Shown here: positions 14,070 to 14,934 of the stretch, one piece after another
Layout: the number at the start of each line of letters is the position of its first letter
Position numbering within the stretch: the first letter of the stretch is position 1
NCBI GenBank assembly: GCA_050011895.1
Contig: JBEKIF010000079.1
Span: forward strand, 1 to 14,934
Length of the DNA stretch: 14,934 nt
Source of the DNA: DATBGO01 sp050011895
GTDB taxonomy: Bacteria; Actinomycetota; Actinomycetes; Streptosporangiales; Streptosporangiaceae
Reading direction: 5' to 3'
Notes under the pieces: model-generated
What the model was told of the DNA's origin: nothing
The model's database searches: none
The model's input: the letters and a program-made list of their open reading frames with translations, nothing else
Program-made: the position numbers and the translations under genes

Positions 14070-14085
14070 TAGAATGCACATTCGA
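14070..14085. promoter_or_regulatory. LexA/SOS-box-like palindrome 2
   Basis: TAGAAT-GCAC-ATTCGA keeps the GAA...TTC core as a perfect GAAT/ATTC inverted repeat. It begins exactly 40 bp after the first box, and both share the leader ATTAGAA. It matches LexA less well than box 1, so the pair might serve another dimeric regulator. Confidence 0.35.
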
Positions 14086-14317
14086 GGTCCGGATCCGCGC
14101 GGACGACCCGCGCCACGCGCCTGGCTACGGTCCGGGCGGCGGTGCGAAGATCGCGTGGGTTCCGATGCGCCGCCAGGTCACGTGGGCCGCCCGGCGATTC
14201 GTTCCTCGCCGTAGCGCGCCATCCGCTTCTCGCTGATGTGCGGGTGATCGTGAGGGGGGCGGGCCGGCCGGGAGGAAATCAGTGGCCGTTGCCTGGCCCG
14301 CGGGAGATGATCTAGGT

Positions 14318-14580
14318 GTGATCGCCAGCCTGTGGCCGTTGTTTGGGTTAACGGCGCACACCTCGCGGCTAGAGCTTCGCCTTCCCCGCGAGCGGGAGAT
14401 CGCTGAACTCGCGAGCATCGCGGGCAGCGGGGTCGGGGTCCACCACCCCGGTGAGCGGCCCTTCCGCACCGCGTGGACCGCCGGTGAACCGCAGGACCGG
14501 GCTCGCTTCGTCCTGCAGGAGCACTGGAGTCAGCTCGGCACCTGGAGCGCGAGCGGCTGGCTGGCAACCGGATTTGGGTG
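14318..14580 (+). pseudogene. GNAT acetyltransferase, N-terminal fragment, 3' truncated
   Basis: From GTG 14318 about 87 codons read like the start of a RimJ/RimL-type N-acetyltransferase. There is a TSRLELRLP strand, a GVHHPGERPFRTAWT loop and a FVLQEHWSQLGTWS helix. The family is normally 180-200 residues, and the acetyl-CoA binding half is absent. Similarity ends near 14580, and the open frame then runs as nonsense antisense to the RibD/DHFR fragment until 14866. The sequence before the break looks undamaged, so the truncation appears recent. A GGGAG about 10 nt upstream could serve translation. An upstream GTG at 14282 is possible. Confidence 0.6.
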
Positions 14581-14585
14581 GGGTG

Positions 14586-14819
14586 TTATGAAGCAGCCGC
14601 CTTGTAGACGAGGTAGAGCACCCCGTTGTCGTAGGTCACGCTTCGAGTCAGCGACCATTTCGTCGGCGGGTCGTCGGGAAAGAGGCGTGGTCCCGCACCT
14701 CGGGTTAGGGGGTAGACGAACAGGTGCAGCTCGTCGATCAGACCGTCAGCGATCAGGGACCGCACAAGCGTTCCGCTGCCGAACGGGGAAGGTCCAATCG
14801 ACATTGAAGCGTCGGACAA
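14586..14819 (-). pseudogene. RibD/dihydrofolate-reductase-family protein, C-terminal fragment, 5' truncated
   Basis: The frame encodes at most 77 residues. From residue about 15 it reads like the C-terminal part of the RibD-C/DHFR-like family: GSGTLVRSLIADGLIDEL, then HLFVYPLTRGAGPRLFPD, then VTYDNGVLYLVYK. Full members have about 180-200 residues, so the N-terminal cofactor half is missing. The first 14 residues show no family similarity. It starts about 20 nt after the stop of the sigma factor gene on the same strand, so the missing part was probably deleted from that gap. Its 3' end abuts the truncated acetyltransferase head-on. Confidence 0.7.
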
Positions 14820-14840
14820 TTTGGGACTGCAGCTGTCTAC

Positions 14841-14934
14841 TCAGAGGGCGGCCCGTTGGCGCATGAGAAAGTCGCGTTCGACCGCGTTGGTAGTGAGTCC
14901 GATGGCTCGGTCGTACGCGCCGAGTGCCTCGTCG
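14841..14934 (-). CDS. ECF RNA polymerase sigma factor, C-terminal end only (partial)
   Basis: Thirty codons before a TGA at 14843-14841 read DEALGAYDRAIGLTTNAVER and end with FLMRQRAAL. This matches the C-terminus of ECF sigma factors with a TPR-like extension (the ECF42/SigJ-like type), where a helix like AYDRAIALT precedes NxxERxFLxRRxAxL. The rest of the gene lies beyond the right edge. ECF42 genes often sit near small YCII/DGPF or DHFR-like genes, in keeping with the RibD/DHFR fragment just downstream. Confidence 0.7.
   Translation of the reverse strand, partial: DEALGAYDRAIGLTTNAVERDFLMRQRAAL

Larger units (their letters stand above)
13653..14317. other. Gene-poor stretch of about 665 bp with possible gene debris
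   Basis: No convincing gene is seen. A 45-codon plus-strand frame from GTG 13719, with GGGAAG just before it, contains SLRAAADIARHHGLAV, which recalls the N-terminus of actinobacterial phosphotransferases but stops at 13853. The DNA at about 14020-14085 is clearly more AT-rich than its flanks and holds two LexA-like palindromes. The promoter of the minus-strand three-gene unit should lie just after 13652. No confident boxes were found. Confidence 0.5.

Noticed and set aside
13793..14081. Overlapping minus-strand frames upstream of the three-gene unit
   Set aside because: They are Arg/Pro-rich without motifs, and one crosses the AT-rich LexA-like region. No start signal was found.
14125..14567. 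Two minus-strand frames opposite the acetyltransferase fragment
   Set aside because: The plus strand carries recognisable GNAT sequence, and these are its mirror frames.

Overview
The window is high-GC DNA with the codon usage, abundant GTG/TTG starts and gene content of an actinobacterium. A WhiB regulator, an XRE/TPR regulator, a DrrA/DrrB-like ABC pair and an ECF sigma factor with an extended C-terminus all point that way, probably to a filamentous actinomycete. The species cannot be told from the sequence. No tRNA, rRNA, CRISPR array or complete insertion sequence was seen.

Layout. (1) 1-908: a minus-strand gene for a repeat-rich, Lys/Ala-tailed protein with four 75-bp tandem repeats, a near-consensus promoter, and a 90-bp exact duplicate of its own interior lying beyond its stop codon at the window edge. 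(2) 1102-3030: a minus-strand short-chain dehydrogenase, a divergent small CxxC/HxxxxH protein, and a plus-strand multi-pass membrane protein. (3) 3059-5348: a compact minus-strand operon of a small acidic protein, an ABC ATPase and an ABC-2 permease, with overlapping stop and start codons. (4) 5389-6042: a two-CBS-domain protein and a small acidic helical protein. (5) 6102-6670: a promoter/operator-like region in front of a short broken dehydrogenase start, then apparently non-coding DNA. (6) 6671-9117: a DMT-type transporter and an XRE/TPR regulator that looks cut short at its C-terminus, convergent with a WhiB-family gene.

(7) 9392-13641 is the most unusual part: three minus-strand genes, all encoding membrane-anchored or exported proteins. 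In transcription order they are a single-pass protein with a lytic-transglycosylase-like outer domain that seems to lack its catalytic Glu; a 748-residue protein combining a CHAP/NlpC-like Cys/His domain, a FlgJ/GH73-type glucosaminidase domain and a third lysozyme-like domain; and a single-pass protein resembling the DUF4230 family. I infer a cell-wall remodelling module, perhaps related to the peptidoglycan hydrolases of conjugation or secretion machines. No secretion ATPase or relaxase lies inside the window, so the system assignment is open.

(8) 13642-14934 is a scarred region. It has a long gene-free stretch with two LexA-box-like palindromes 40 bp apart, a 3'-truncated GNAT acetyltransferase fragment running head-on into a 5'-truncated RibD/DHFR-family fragment, and the last 30 codons of an ECF sigma factor at the right edge. 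This looks like a rearrangement junction next to the possibly acquired envelope cluster.
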